The notes below the pieces were generated by a model. That model searched no databases and was not told the DNA's origin. It saw only the letters and a program-made list of their open reading frames with translations. Of a stretch of 64,000 bases of DNA, positions 7,619 through 16,265 are shown in pieces. The stretch is from assembly GCA_034927345.1 (NCBI GenBank), contig JAYFQE010000014.1, positions 62,001 to 126,000 of the forward strand, in the 5' to 3' direction. Numbering within the stretch: the first letter of the stretch is position 1; each line of letters opens with the position of its first letter. Source of the stretch: JAYFQE01 sp034927345. Lineage in GTDB: Bacteria > Bacillota > Clostridia > Saccharofermentanales > UBA5734. The position numbers and the translations under genes were made by a program.

Positions 7619-9319
7619 ATGAGAAAGCAGCGTAATTACCCTTTGTATGAAGTTACACCTTTTTCCAGCATCAAAGAGATGCTTGCAATCGCTGTGAAAG
7701 AAGCAGGATCGAATGTTGCTTTTAAATATAAAGATGATCGCAATGAAGTTATCAGCGTCACATACCGCGGCTTTCAAGCCGATACGATCGCCTTGGGCAG
7801 CGCTTTGGCAGCTATTGGACTGAATCATCTCCATGTCGCCTGCATCGGCGATAACAGCTATCCCTGGGTTACAGCTTATCTGACCATGCTATGCAGCCCC
7901 GGCGTTTTTGTGCCGATCGACAAAGAACTGCCGGCGGCGGATATTTTACATGTTATCAGCCATAGTGACAGCGAGGCTTTATTTTATACCGGATCCTACG
8001 AAAAAATGCTCTGCGACCATCTCGGTCAATTATCCCGGATTAAGGTTTTCATCGGTTTCGACCGGGCTGACGACAGCGAAGACGGCCGTTTTCTATCGTA
8101 TCAGAAGCTGTTGAAAAAAGGTTATGAGCAAGTTAACGCCGGCGATAAGGCTGACAACGAACAAAGATCCGATCCTGACGCCCTAAGCCTGCTGGTTTAT
8201 ACATCCGGCACGACAGGTATCGCCAAAGGCGTGATGTTGTCCGAACACAACCTGGTTTCCTGTGTCTATTACGGCCTGCAGATATCAACCGTATATGATG
8301 TCTGTTTATCCGTCCTTCCCTATCATCACACGTATGAAGCCGTTTGCGGCATTCTGGTGTCGCTGCATAAACACGCGACCATCTGTATCAATGAAAAACT
8401 GCGGGCTATCGTGGCCAATTTACAGCTTTACAAACCAACATACTTATATCTGGTTCCTGCTTTCACGGAAATGTTTTATAAGAAGATCTGGTCAACAGCG
8501 GAAAAAGAAAAAAAAGACAAAGGCCTGCGTTTCCTGATCAAAGTAAGCAATGGTCTGCGCTGGATCGGCATCGATCGGCGCCGTCAGTTTTTTGCCTCGA
8601 TTCATGACGTTTTTGGCGGCCGGCTTAAGAAAATTGTCTGCGGCGGCGCTCCGATCAGGCCTGAAATCGGCGAGTTCTTCGACAACATCGGCATAACGCT
8701 GGTCAACGGCTATGGCATAACCGAGTGTTCGCCGCTGGTTTGCGCCAATCGCGACTTTTTTAACGACTGGAGCACAACCGGCGTCAAGCTGCCTTGTATC
8801 GAAATCAAAATAGAAGAGAAAAATGAAGACGGCATTGGCGAAATCTGTGTCAAAGGCGATACGGTCATGCTTGGTTATTATAAAAATGAAGCGGAAACCA
8901 AACGCTGCATCATTGACGGCTGGTTCTATACCGGCGATTATGGTTTCCTGAATGATGAAGGGCAGCTCGCGATAACCGGCCGGAAAAAGAACTTGATCGT
9001 TCTCAGCAACGGCAAGAACATTTATCCGGAAGAAATCGAAAATTACATATATTCCATCCCGTATGTCAAGGAAGTCATTGTTAAATCAATAAAAGATGAG
9101 TCGGGCGGCGAGACGGCTCTCTGCGCCGAAGTCTTTCTCGACAATGACCAGATAACCGATATGAAGGTCGCCAATCCCGCCGAAATCCTCAAACGGGATA
9201 TCGGCGCTCTGCTCGATAAATTGCCCTCCTATAAACATATCCAAAAGATCATCCTGCGCAGCACCGAGTTCGACAAGACAACCTCAAAAAAGATCAAACG
9301 CAGCAGCGATCCAGTCTGA
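7619..9319 (+). CDS. AMP-forming long-chain acyl-CoA synthetase / AMP-binding enzyme
   Basis: A 566-residue ANL-superfamily enzyme. Visible motifs in order: the P-loop LVYTSGTTGIAKGVM (~residues 190-205), the GYGITECSP A5 motif, DGWFYTGDYG (A7), GRKKNLIVLSNGKNIYPEEIE (A8 hinge) and a C-terminal TTSKKIKR with the probable catalytic lysine. It would activate a carboxylic acid, probably a fatty acid, with ATP to an acyl-adenylate and then CoA thioester. Single-gene transcription unit with a repressor-type promoter upstream, an AGAAGGAG ribosome binding site and a strong terminator downstream. Chain-length preference cannot be read from sequence. Confidence 0.88.
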   Translation: MRKQRNYPLYEVTPFSSIKEMLAIAVKEAGSNVAFKYKDDRNEVISVTYRGFQADTIALGSALAAIGLNHLHVACIGDNSYPWVTAYLTMLCSPGVFVPIDKELPAADILHVISHSDSEALFYTGSYEKMLCDHLGQLSRIKVFIGFDRADDSEDGRFLSYQKLLKKGYEQVNAGDKADNEQRSDPDALSLLVYTSGTTGIAKGVMLSEHNLVSCVYYGLQISTVYDVCLSVLPYHHTYEAVCGILVSLHKHATICINEKLRAIVANLQLYKPTYLYLVPAFTEMFYKKIWSTAEKEKKDKGLRFLIKVSNGLRWIGIDRRRQFFASIHDVFGGRLKKIVCGGAPIRPEIGEFFDNIGITLVNGYGITECSPLVCANRDFFNDWSTTGVKLPCIEIKIEEKNEDGIGEICVKGDTVMLGYYKNEAETKRCIIDGWFYTGDYGFLNDEGQLAITGRKKNLIVLSNGKNIYPEEIENYIYSIPYVKEVIVKSIKDESGGETALCAEVFLDNDQITDMKVANPAEILKRDIGALLDKLPSYKHIQKIILRSTEFDKTTSKKIKRSSDPV

Positions 9320-9403
9320 CATGCGGGACGATGAAGGAGCTTTATGATCCGTGTTATCAGAATCTCCCTTCATATAGGCCGAATGTAAAAACCCTTTCAT
9401 CAC

Positions 9404-9453
9404 AGCCTTAACATCCGAACTCTGACAGGGTCCGGCGTGTTAAGGCTTTCTTA
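9404..9453 (+). terminator. Intrinsic terminator of the acyl-CoA synthetase gene
   Basis: Ten-base perfect arms AGCCTTAACA (9404-9413) and TGTTAAGGCT (9438-9447) with additional pairing inside the loop, followed by TTCTTAA. Confidence 0.8.
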
Positions 9454-9487
9454 ACATTGATATAACGCAAATATAGCGCAGGGGCTA

Positions 9488-9516
9488 TTGACAATTAATA
9501 AAAGCGAATCTATACT
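9488..9516 (+). promoter_or_regulatory. Strong sigma-A promoter of the P-type ATPase operon
   Basis: Consensus TTGACA (9488-9493), exactly 17 bases, then TATACT (9511-9516). Predicted transcript start near 9523, about 240 bases before the ATPase start codon. Confidence 0.85.
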
Positions 9517-9522
9517 GTGCAG

Positions 9523-9760
9523 ATTAGAAAGTAGATGATATGAAACATGTTACATTTGCAGGTTGTTTAATGATGATGATACTTTAGCGATTCATGAGGC
9601 ATTTCCATATAAAATCGGATTGTTCCGACTAGCTGTCGAGATAATAACTTTGAAGAAGCTTGAGGTTATTTTGTTCTTGGGAAAATGCTTTAAGTCGTTT
9701 ATTTGATTACATCTTGAAACAACTGAAAAGAAAGGTCAAATGGAGAAAGAAGTTTGAAAC
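9523..9760 (+). promoter_or_regulatory. Long 5' leader of the P-type ATPase operon with attenuator-like hairpin
   Basis: About 240 bases without an open reading frame of note. It contains a small hairpin (TCGGA/TCCGA near 9616-9629) and a second hairpin with arms AATAACTT (9643-9650) and AGGTTATT (9663-9670) directly followed by TTGTTCTT, which could act as a conditional terminator. I compared it by eye with what I remember of the c-di-AMP, Mg2+ M-box and Mn2+ riboswitch consensuses and found no match. The ribosome binding region before the ATG is GGAGAAAGAAG. Confidence 0.4.
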
Positions 9761-12607
9761 ATGATCACACAAGACAAACAAATGATGAACACCGACTCGC
9801 CTGGCAAAATTCACGAGCTATCCATTACTGAAGCTTACGCCGCTTTAGGCACCCGTCCGGAAGGGCTGACGCAGGAAGAAGCTGCCGAACGGCTTCAGCA
9901 ATATGGGAAGAACACAATCCAGGAAATTAAAGGCAAACCGCTTATTCTGAAATTTCTCAGCAATTTCACGCACTTGATGGCCATCCTCTTATGGGTTGGC
10001 GGCATCGTCGGTTTTATCGCGCAAATGCCGCAGTTGGGCTTCGCGATCTGGATGGTCAACATCATCAACGGCGTCTTCAGTTTCAGTCAGGAGTTCCGGG
10101 CCGAGAAAGCCACTGAAGCGCTGAAGAAGCTTCTCCCCTCTTACGCCACGGTTCTGCGCAACGGCGCGGAAGAACGCATATTGACTGAGGATTTGGTTCC
10201 CGGCGATGTCATTATGCTGGCCGAGGGCGACCGCATTTCCGCCGACAGCCGGCTGGTCGAAGACAGTGAATTCCGGGCCGACCAGTCTACTCTGACCGGC
10301 GAATCCAATCCGGTCCATAAAGCGCATGAAGCGGTTCTGCGTACCGATCTGTCGCAGGCCGAGCAGCCCAACCTGATTTTTGCCGGAACGAATGTCGCTT
10401 TCGGATCGGGTAAAGCGATTATCTTTGCAACCGGCATGAATACCGAATTCGGTAAAATAGCCGGTCTGACCCAGAGCATGGAAGAAGATACCAGCCCTCT
10501 GCAAAAGGAATTAGGGCGGCTGACCCGATTGATTTCGATAATGGCCAGCAGCATCGGCGTTTTCTTTTTCATCGCCGCCATTTCTTTTGCTCATGTCAGT
10601 CTGGTTGACAGTTTTATTTTCGCGATGGGCATGATCGTCGCTTTCGTTCCGGAGGGCATGCTGCCTACCGTAACCTTGTCTCTGGCCATGGGTGTGCAGC
10701 GGATGGCTAAGCATAACGCCTTGATCAAACGCTTGTCGGCTGTGGAAACCCTGGGCTGCACATCGGTGATCTGCACGGATAAAACGGGTACGCTGACCCA
10801 GAATGAGATGACTGTCAGCGATATCTGGCTCGGCGACCGCCGGCTCAAAGTCACCGGCGTCGGATATGCGCCGGAAGGGCAGATTGTCGACGGCAAACAA
10901 CCGGTTTCATTAGAGGATCAACCCAATTTGCGCCAGCTTCTGCTGGCAGCCGGTTTATGCAACAATTCCCGGCTTATTCCCCCGAATGGCGAGACGACAC
11001 GCTGGACTGTGCTGGGCGATCCGACTGAAGCGGCTTTGTGCGTGGCAGCTCAAAAAGGCGGGCTCGATCTGAAAGCTGAAGAAATGCAAACCCCCCGTCT
11101 GCGGGAATTGCCTTTTGAATCCCGCCGTAAACGCATGAGTACCATCCATCAGGTCGAGAATCCGGCTCTGGGCGCATCGCGGATCGCCTATGTCAAAGGC
11201 GCGCCCAAAGAAGTTCTCGACCTGTGCAGCAAAATCAGCCGGAACGGGCAAGAACAGCCAATCGACGAGGCGCTGCGCGCGCAAATTATGGCCGCCAACG
11301 ACCAGTATGCCCGCAATGGCCTGCGTGTGCTGGCGGTTGCTCAGCGCCGGCTGACAGAAGATCTGGATTTGCCGGCCCAAATGAGCGGATACACCCCTGA
11401 ATTGATCGAACAGGATCTGACCTTTCTGGGCTTGATTGCCATGGCGGATCCGCCGCGTCCGGAAGTCGCGGCTGCTGTTGACGAATGTCATCGCGCCGGT
11501 ATCCGGATCATCATGATCACCGGCGACTATGGCCTGACGGCAGAAAGCATCGCCCGCCGCATCGGTATTGTTCAGGGAGATCATCTGCGGATCATTACCG
11601 GCATCGAACTGGATAAAATCAACCAGGATGATTTGAAAGAAGCCCTAAAAGGCGAAGTCATTTTTGCCCGGGTGGCGCCGGAACAGAAATTGCGGGTTGT
11701 TACGGCTCTTCAGGAAATGAAACAAGTCGTCGCGGTTACCGGCGACGGCGTTAACGACTCGCCGGCGTTGAAAAAAGCCGATATTGGCGTCGCTATGGGT
11801 CTTTCGGGCACCGATGTCGCTAAAGAAGCCGCCGATATGATTCTGACCGACGACAATTTCGCCTCGATTGTGCACGCCGTTGAAGAAGGGCGAGCCGTCT
11901 ATAACAATATCCGTAAATTCGCCGTGTATGTTTTTAACAGCAATATGCCGGAAGCCGTGCCATTTATCATCTTTTTATTCTCACGCGGCAATATTCCTTT
12001 ACCTCTGACCGTTATGCAGGTGCTTAGCATCGACTTGGGCACCGATATGGTGCCGGCCATCGGCCTGGGTTCCGAATCGCCGGAAGCCGGCATTATGAAT
12101 CAGCCGCCCCGTTCGCTGAAAGAACCGCTGATTAACCGCAAATTGCTGCTGCGCGCCTTTCTCTGGTATGGTATGATGGAGTCGGCGATCGCCATGGCCG
12201 CCTATTTCTTCCTTAACGGACAATTTGGCTGGCCTGCCGTACCGCTCGCTGCCGATGGCACGCTGGTCTATCGCATGGCCACATCCATGACCCTGGCTGC
12301 TATTGTCGCCTCGCAGATTGGTGTTGTATTCTGTGCCCGATCAGACCGCGCCTCGATTTTCAAGGTTGGTTTTTTTACCAATCGGCTGGTTTTGCTCGGA
12401 ATCGCCTGTGAGCTGGCGCTGTTGTGCATTTTGATCTACGCGCCGTTCATGCATGGCCTATTCAACACAGCCCCGATCGGCTGGCGCGAATGGGGATTTC
12501 TGCTCATCTGGCCGCCGGTCATCATCTTGATCGATGAGTTGCGCAAGTTGTTGCTTCGCAAAAAAGATCAGAACAAAGCTAAAGGTCATAAGGAGGCTAT
12601 ATCATGA
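9761..12607 (+). CDS. P-type cation ATPase of the Na,K-ATPase-like (P2C) subgroup
   Basis: A 948-residue pump with TGES (179-182), phosphorylation Asp340 in DKTGTLT and the hinge GDGVNDSP (661-668). M4 has PEGML (Glu298), M5 has NSNMPE (Asn728, Glu731) and M6 has SIDLGTDMVPA (Asp758, Asp762). Compared from memory with animal Na,K-ATPase (PEGLL, SNIPE, CIDLGTDMVPA) these match the shared K+/Na+ site I-II ligands, whereas Ca2+-ATPases differ. The residue matching the Na+-site III aspartate of M8 is Gly854, so a 3Na:2K stoichiometry is unlikely. C-terminal M7-M10 are present. It overlaps the RCK gene by four bases. Ion specificity is inference. Confidence 0.88.
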   Translation: MITQDKQMMNTDSPGKIHELSITEAYAALGTRPEGLTQEEAAERLQQYGKNTIQEIKGKPLILKFLSNFTHLMAILLWVGGIVGFIAQMPQLGFAIWMVNIINGVFSFSQEFRAEKATEALKKLLPSYATVLRNGAEERILTEDLVPGDVIMLAEGDRISADSRLVEDSEFRADQSTLTGESNPVHKAHEAVLRTDLSQAEQPNLIFAGTNVAFGSGKAIIFATGMNTEFGKIAGLTQSMEEDTSPLQKELGRLTRLISIMASSIGVFFFIAAISFAHVSLVDSFIFAMGMIVAFVPEGMLPTVTLSLAMGVQRMAKHNALIKRLSAVETLGCTSVICTDKTGTLTQNEMTVSDIWLGDRRLKVTGVGYAPEGQIVDGKQPVSLEDQPNLRQLLLAAGLCNNSRLIPPNGETTRWTVLGDPTEAALCVAAQKGGLDLKAEEMQTPRLRELPFESRRKRMSTIHQVENPALGASRIAYVKGAPKEVLDLCSKISRNGQEQPIDEALRAQIMAANDQYARNGLRVLAVAQRRLTEDLDLPAQMSGYTPELIEQDLTFLGLIAMADPPRPEVAAAVDECHRAGIRIIMITGDYGLTAESIARRIGIVQGDHLRIITGIELDKINQDDLKEALKGEVIFARVAPEQKLRVVTALQEMKQVVAVTGDGVNDSPALKKADIGVAMGLSGTDVAKEAADMILTDDNFASIVHAVEEGRAVYNNIRKFAVYVFNSNMPEAVPFIIFLFSRGNIPLPLTVMQVLSIDLGTDMVPAIGLGSESPEAGIMNQPPRSLKEPLINRKLLLRAFLWYGMMESAIAMAAYFFLNGQFGWPAVPLAADGTLVYRMATSMTLAAIVASQIGVVFCARSDRASIFKVGFFTNRLVLLGIACELALLCILIYAPFMHGLFNTAPIGWREWGFLLIWPPVIILIDELRKLLLRKKDQNKAKGHKEAIS

Positions 12608-13254
12608 AAATTATCATAATCGGGTGCGGTCGCATGGGCGTCGGGCTGGCGCATGATTTAAGCAGGAGCGGCCACGCCGTTACGATTATCGATCAGGATC
12701 CCGCCGCTTTTGAGCTTTTAGGGCCGTCCATGAAGGAACAGCGGATCACCGGCGTCGGATTTGACCGGGATGTTCTTCAACAGGCTCATATCGAACAAGT
12801 CGACGCCCTGGCTGCCGTTACTTCAAGTGATGAAGCCAATGCGGTCATCGCCCGCCTGGCCAAACAGGTTTTCCGGGTGCCGAGAGTTGCCGCCCGCCTT
12901 TGCGATCAGCGCAAGAAAGCAATTTATCAGCGTATGGGCATCCAGACTGTCGATCCGACGACTTGGGCGATCCGGCGGATGGTGGACTTGCTGTGTTACT
13001 CGCCGCTCAATACCGTCCTAAGTTTGGGTAATGGTTCCGTTGATGTCGTGGAAATCGAAGTTCCCGCTTTATTGGTAGGCCGGCAGGTCCGGGAATTAAC
13101 CGTTGCCGGCGAGATTGTCGTGATCGCGGTCAACCGCGGAGGGCGTACCTTTATTCCAACTCTGGGCACACTCTTTCAGGCAAATGATTTGTTATACCTG
13201 TCGGCCGCGACGTCATCCAATGACCGTTTAAAAGCGCTGCTGGGTTTAGCGTGA
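12604..13254 (+). CDS. RCK/TrkA-family NAD-binding regulatory protein (first of a pair)
   Basis: A 216-residue cytoplasmic protein with a Rossmann RCK_N domain (GCGRMG at residues ~7-12, acidic residues in IIDQD closing strand beta-2) and a C-terminal RCK_C domain (residues ~135-215, VGRQVRELTVAGEIVVIAV). TrkA/KtrA proteins bind NAD(H), ATP/ADP or c-di-AMP and gate K+ channels such as TrkH/KtrB. No TrkH or KtrB gene lies in the window; instead the start codon overlaps the end of the P-type ATPase gene (ATGA), with AAGGAGG upstream. This suggests it works with the pump or with a channel encoded elsewhere. Confidence 0.88.
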   Translation: MKIIIIGCGRMGVGLAHDLSRSGHAVTIIDQDPAAFELLGPSMKEQRITGVGFDRDVLQQAHIEQVDALAAVTSSDEANAVIARLAKQVFRVPRVAARLCDQRKKAIYQRMGIQTVDPTTWAIRRMVDLLCYSPLNTVLSLGNGSVDVVEIEVPALLVGRQVRELTVAGEIVVIAVNRGGRTFIPTLGTLFQANDLLYLSAATSSNDRLKALLGLA

Positions 13255-13274
13255 GCAGAAAGGATTGTGACACC

Positions 13275-13943
13275 ATGAATGTTATTATTGTTGGCGGCGG
13301 CCAGGTTGGATCTTATTTAGCCGGCTTGCTTTTAAAAGATGGTCATCAGGTCAAAGTTATCGAGAATCGCATGAAGCAACTGCGGACGCTGCAGCGTGAT
13401 CTGCCGGGCGGCACGGTGATAAACGGTGAATTTACAGATCCGGAATCCCTGGAAAAAGCCGGTATCCAACAAGCGGATGTCGTTGTGGCCTTAACGCCGA
13501 CCGATGAGGGCAACCTGGTCGTTTCGACACTGGCGCGTTTTGAATACGGCGTCAAGCGGGTGATCGCCCGCGCCAATAATCCCAAGAATTCCTGGATGTT
13601 TACCAAAGATATGGGCGTTGATGTCGGATTGACCGAAGCGGATTTGATGGCTCATGTTGTTGCGGAAGAAATGTCTCTGGGCGATATGATGACCTTATTG
13701 AAATTGCACGCGGGTCAATATTCACTGGTACAGGAGAAAGTGCATCCTGAATCGGCGGTCGTTGGCAAAACGCTGCAGGAACTGCATCTGCCGGCTGAAT
13801 GCGTACTGGTTGCCGTGCTCCGGAAAGCGGATCTGGTTATCCCGCGCGGCAATACCCTGCTTCTGGCCGATGATGAGATTATGGCCATTTCCCAGGTCGA
13901 TCAGGTTAAAGCGCTGGCGGCTCTTTTGGGACCGAAAGCCTGA
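13275..13943 (+). CDS. RCK/TrkA-family NAD-binding regulatory protein (second of a pair)
   Basis: A 222-residue protein with GGGQVGS as the nucleotide-binding loop (residues ~6-12), VIENR closing beta-2, and an RCK_C domain from about residue 135 (LVQEKVHPESAVVGKTLQEL). Start set at ATG 13275, which follows AGAAAGGA; a GTG at 13251 overlapping the previous stop has no ribosome binding site. It differs clearly from its upstream neighbour, so the two may form a hetero-octameric gating ring, as known for paired TrkA halves. Last gene of the ATPase operon; it converges on hypE. Confidence 0.86.
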   Translation: MNVIIVGGGQVGSYLAGLLLKDGHQVKVIENRMKQLRTLQRDLPGGTVINGEFTDPESLEKAGIQQADVVVALTPTDEGNLVVSTLARFEYGVKRVIARANNPKNSWMFTKDMGVDVGLTEADLMAHVVAEEMSLGDMMTLLKLHAGQYSLVQEKVHPESAVVGKTLQELHLPAECVLVAVLRKADLVIPRGNTLLLADDEIMAISQVDQVKALAALLGPKA

Positions 13944-13994
13944 ACCGCCGTTTATTGGAATAAGCTTAACTGAAGCCAGGTTCTCAGACCGTCT

Positions 13995-14990
13995 TCAGCA
14001 AATGCGCGGCAAGCCCTCTCCGATCAAGCTGTCGATCAGCCTTGTCCCGCCGGATTTTGTCTTCATGACAACAGCCGGCGGGATTTTTTCTGCAGCCAGA
14101 ACAGAACCGATGAGTCTGGCATTCCGGCCATAAGGAGACGACTGAATTAGAGCCAGCGCCTTGGCGGCGGCGCGGGCCGGTACGGTTAACATGATCTTCC
14201 CTTCATTGCCCATGTAAAGCGGATCCAGGCCAAGGATCTCGCAAAAACCGCTCACGGTCGGATCAGCCAGTTCCAGATCGGGCAGCAGTTCCATGAAAAT
14301 ATGAGATGCCGACGCTATTTCGTTTAAAACCGTCGCCAAACCGCCGCGTGTAATATCGCGCATGGCATGAATTGTGACGCCGTTGTTTATTAAACTGAAA
14401 ACCATGGCCGTTAACGGCGCGCAATCGCTTTCGATACGATTTTCTATCCCCATGCGGCTGGATAGGATGCACGCTTCGTGATTGCCCAGGAAACCGCTGA
14501 TCAAGATGACGTCCCCGTCCTTGGCGCGATTGGCACCAATATTCAGCGCATCATCCAGACAGCCGATGCCCGATGTGTTAATATAAAGGCCGCCTGCTCC
14601 TTCGACGACTTTAGTGTCGCCAGCCACAATGGCAACCTGCGCTTCATCGGCTGCCTGGCGCATGGACCGGACAATCCGGACCAGGTCATCCGTATCGAGA
14701 CCTTCTTCCAGAATAAAACCAGCCGACAAATATCGGGGAACAGCGCCGCGCATTAAAAGATCGTTCACCGTACCGCAGACCGCCAGGCGGCCGATGTCTC
14801 CGCCCGCAAAAAAGATCGGTTTGACAACAAAAGAATCCGTTGTAAATGCGATCCGGCCGGACGGCAGATTAAGTACAGCAGCATCTTCCATCTGGTTCAG
14901 GATCGTATTGCCCAGTTGTTCCTGGAAAATGTCGTGGATCAAATCGGTGGTCTGTTTACCGCCGCTGCCATGTGCCGATGTAATTCTCAT
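13995..14990 (-). CDS. hypE: Hydrogenase maturation protein HypE (carbamoyl dehydratase)
   Basis: A 331-residue AIR-synthase-like protein ending in the diagnostic PRIC. The C-terminal cysteine is carbamoylated by HypF and then dehydrated with ATP to the thiocyanate that supplies the CN ligands of the [NiFe] site. N-terminal SAHGSGGKQTTDLI is the typical start region. The frame continues 52 codons upstream of ATG 14990, but that extension is inside hypD and lacks family similarity. Overlaps hypD by four bases; last gene of the ech-hyp operon. Confidence 0.96.
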   Translation of the reverse strand: MRITSAHGSGGKQTTDLIHDIFQEQLGNTILNQMEDAAVLNLPSGRIAFTTDSFVVKPIFFAGGDIGRLAVCGTVNDLLMRGAVPRYLSAGFILEEGLDTDDLVRIVRSMRQAADEAQVAIVAGDTKVVEGAGGLYINTSGIGCLDDALNIGANRAKDGDVILISGFLGNHEACILSSRMGIENRIESDCAPLTAMVFSLINNGVTIHAMRDITRGGLATVLNEIASASHIFMELLPDLELADPTVSGFCEILGLDPLYMGNEGKIMLTVPARAAAKALALIQSSPYGRNARLIGSVLAAEKIPPAVVMKTKSGGTRLIDSLIGEGLPRIC

Positions 14991-16051
14991 AAGTCGTTCC
15001 CCTTTGTCTTTTGATTGCGGTGCCAGATACCGCAGGCGCCTTCTTGGGATACCATGCAGGGACCGCAAGGCGACAGCGGCGTGCAGGCGGTGCCGAACAA
15101 CGGGCAATCCGGCGGATCGGCACGGCCGACGATGATGCTGCCGCACAAACAGCCCGGCGGTTCCGGCAAAGATTCGTCTGCAAAAGATCCGCCGGCTGAT
15201 AACCCGGCGTACCGGGCGGTGGGGAAATATCCCGAAGCATCGATGACGCCCAGTCCACGCCAGACAGACGGCTTCTTTTCAAAATATCCGGCGATCAGCC
15301 TGCCGGCCTGGATATTGCCCTCGCGGCTTACTACATTGGGGTATAGATTATGGACGGCAAAGGTTTGCCGGCGGGACTGGCTGATCAGGTCATATAGCGC
15401 CGCAGCCAGATGTTCGAGGCTGAAACCGGCAATAGCCAGCGGGACCCGGCAGCGCCGGCAGAAGGGTTCATAAGCTGCCGACCCGATAATCGCGCTGACG
15501 TGTCCCGGTCCGATCAGGCCGCCGATGCTCCGGTCTTTGTCGAAGATCCAATCCAGCGCCGGCAGCAGGGCTTTTATCGAAAACAAAAACCGGATGTTGG
15601 CGATTTTCTTTTCCTCAATATCATGAAGAAGCAAAGCATAAATCGGCAAGGTCGTTTCAAAGCCGACCGCCGTGACATAAAACATTTGCTCCGGCTCGTC
15701 CTGGGCCCAGCGGACGACATCCATCGGCGCATACATGATTCTCACTGAAGCGCCGTCGGCTCTGGCTTCAACCAGAGACGCTCCATGCCCCGGCACGCGC
15801 ATCAAATCGCCAAAGGTACAGAGCGTATTGCCTGCGTCATGGGCTATCTGGACCGCATAATCAATATATCCGGCCGGAGTGACGCAAACCGGACAGCCAG
15901 GCCCGGATATGAGCGACAAATTGCCGGGCAGGATATTACGGATCCCATATTGGAAAATGCTGTGCGTATGGGTTCCGCAAACCTCCATGATTTTCAGAGG
16001 CGGCCCATCATAATTTTTTATCGCCGTCAGGCATTGCTCAAGTGTGATCAT
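14987..16051 (-). CDS. hypD: Hydrogenase maturation protein HypD
   Basis: A 354-residue protein with the HypD signatures MEVCGTHTHSI, GPGCPVCVTP, CTFGDLMRVPG and a C-terminal cysteine-rich cluster (CLCGS, CTPLSPCGPCMVS) for the [4Fe-4S] centre. With HypC it forms the scaffold on which Fe(CN)2CO is assembled. The start codon follows GAGGTAGCTG and overlaps the hypC end by 14 bases. Confidence 0.97.
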   Translation of the reverse strand: MITLEQCLTAIKNYDGPPLKIMEVCGTHTHSIFQYGIRNILPGNLSLISGPGCPVCVTPAGYIDYAVQIAHDAGNTLCTFGDLMRVPGHGASLVEARADGASVRIMYAPMDVVRWAQDEPEQMFYVTAVGFETTLPIYALLLHDIEEKKIANIRFLFSIKALLPALDWIFDKDRSIGGLIGPGHVSAIIGSAAYEPFCRRCRVPLAIAGFSLEHLAAALYDLISQSRRQTFAVHNLYPNVVSREGNIQAGRLIAGYFEKKPSVWRGLGVIDASGYFPTARYAGLSAGGSFADESLPEPPGCLCGSIIVGRADPPDCPLFGTACTPLSPCGPCMVSQEGACGIWHRNQKTKGNDL

Positions 16052-16265
16052 CAGCTACCTCGCTCAGCAAAGTAAAGAGCTCATCCATTTCTTCTTTTTC
16101 ACGCTTGTCCAGGATCGATATCGCGCAACCGGCATGAACCAGGACATAATCGCCGACCTGTGCCGCAACGACGCCAAGATCCACGTTCAGGATATTGCCG
16201 TTGACATCGACCCGGCCTTGTCTGCCGCGGCGTTCAATCAGCTGTCCCGGTACTGCTATGCACAT
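16038..16265 (-). CDS. hypC: Hydrogenase assembly chaperone HypC
   Basis: A 75-residue OB-fold chaperone beginning MCIAVPGQL. Cys2 becomes the N-terminal residue after methionine removal and binds the iron precursor, which is why ATG 16265 was chosen over the adjacent ATG at 16268 although the GGAGG is slightly better spaced for the latter. The C-terminal tail is acidic and helical. It overlaps both hypF (by 32 bases) and hypD. Confidence 0.95.
   Translation of the reverse strand: MCIAVPGQLIERRGRQGRVDVNGNILNVDLGVVAAQVGDYVLVHAGCAISILDKREKEEMDELFTLLSEVADDHT

Noticed and set aside
9320..9760. c-di-AMP (ydaO) or Mg2+/Mn2+ riboswitch upstream of the pump operon
   Set aside because: Tempting because of the RCK proteins, but none of the consensus blocks I remember for these riboswitches is present.
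13944..13994. Terminator between the second RCK gene and hypE
   Set aside because: A CTGAAG/CTTCAG pairing exists but the stem is short and has no T-run.
14991..15146. 52-codon N-terminal extension of HypE
   Set aside because: It lies entirely inside hypD in another frame and is Arg/His-rich, while MRITSAHGSGG is the normal HypE start.
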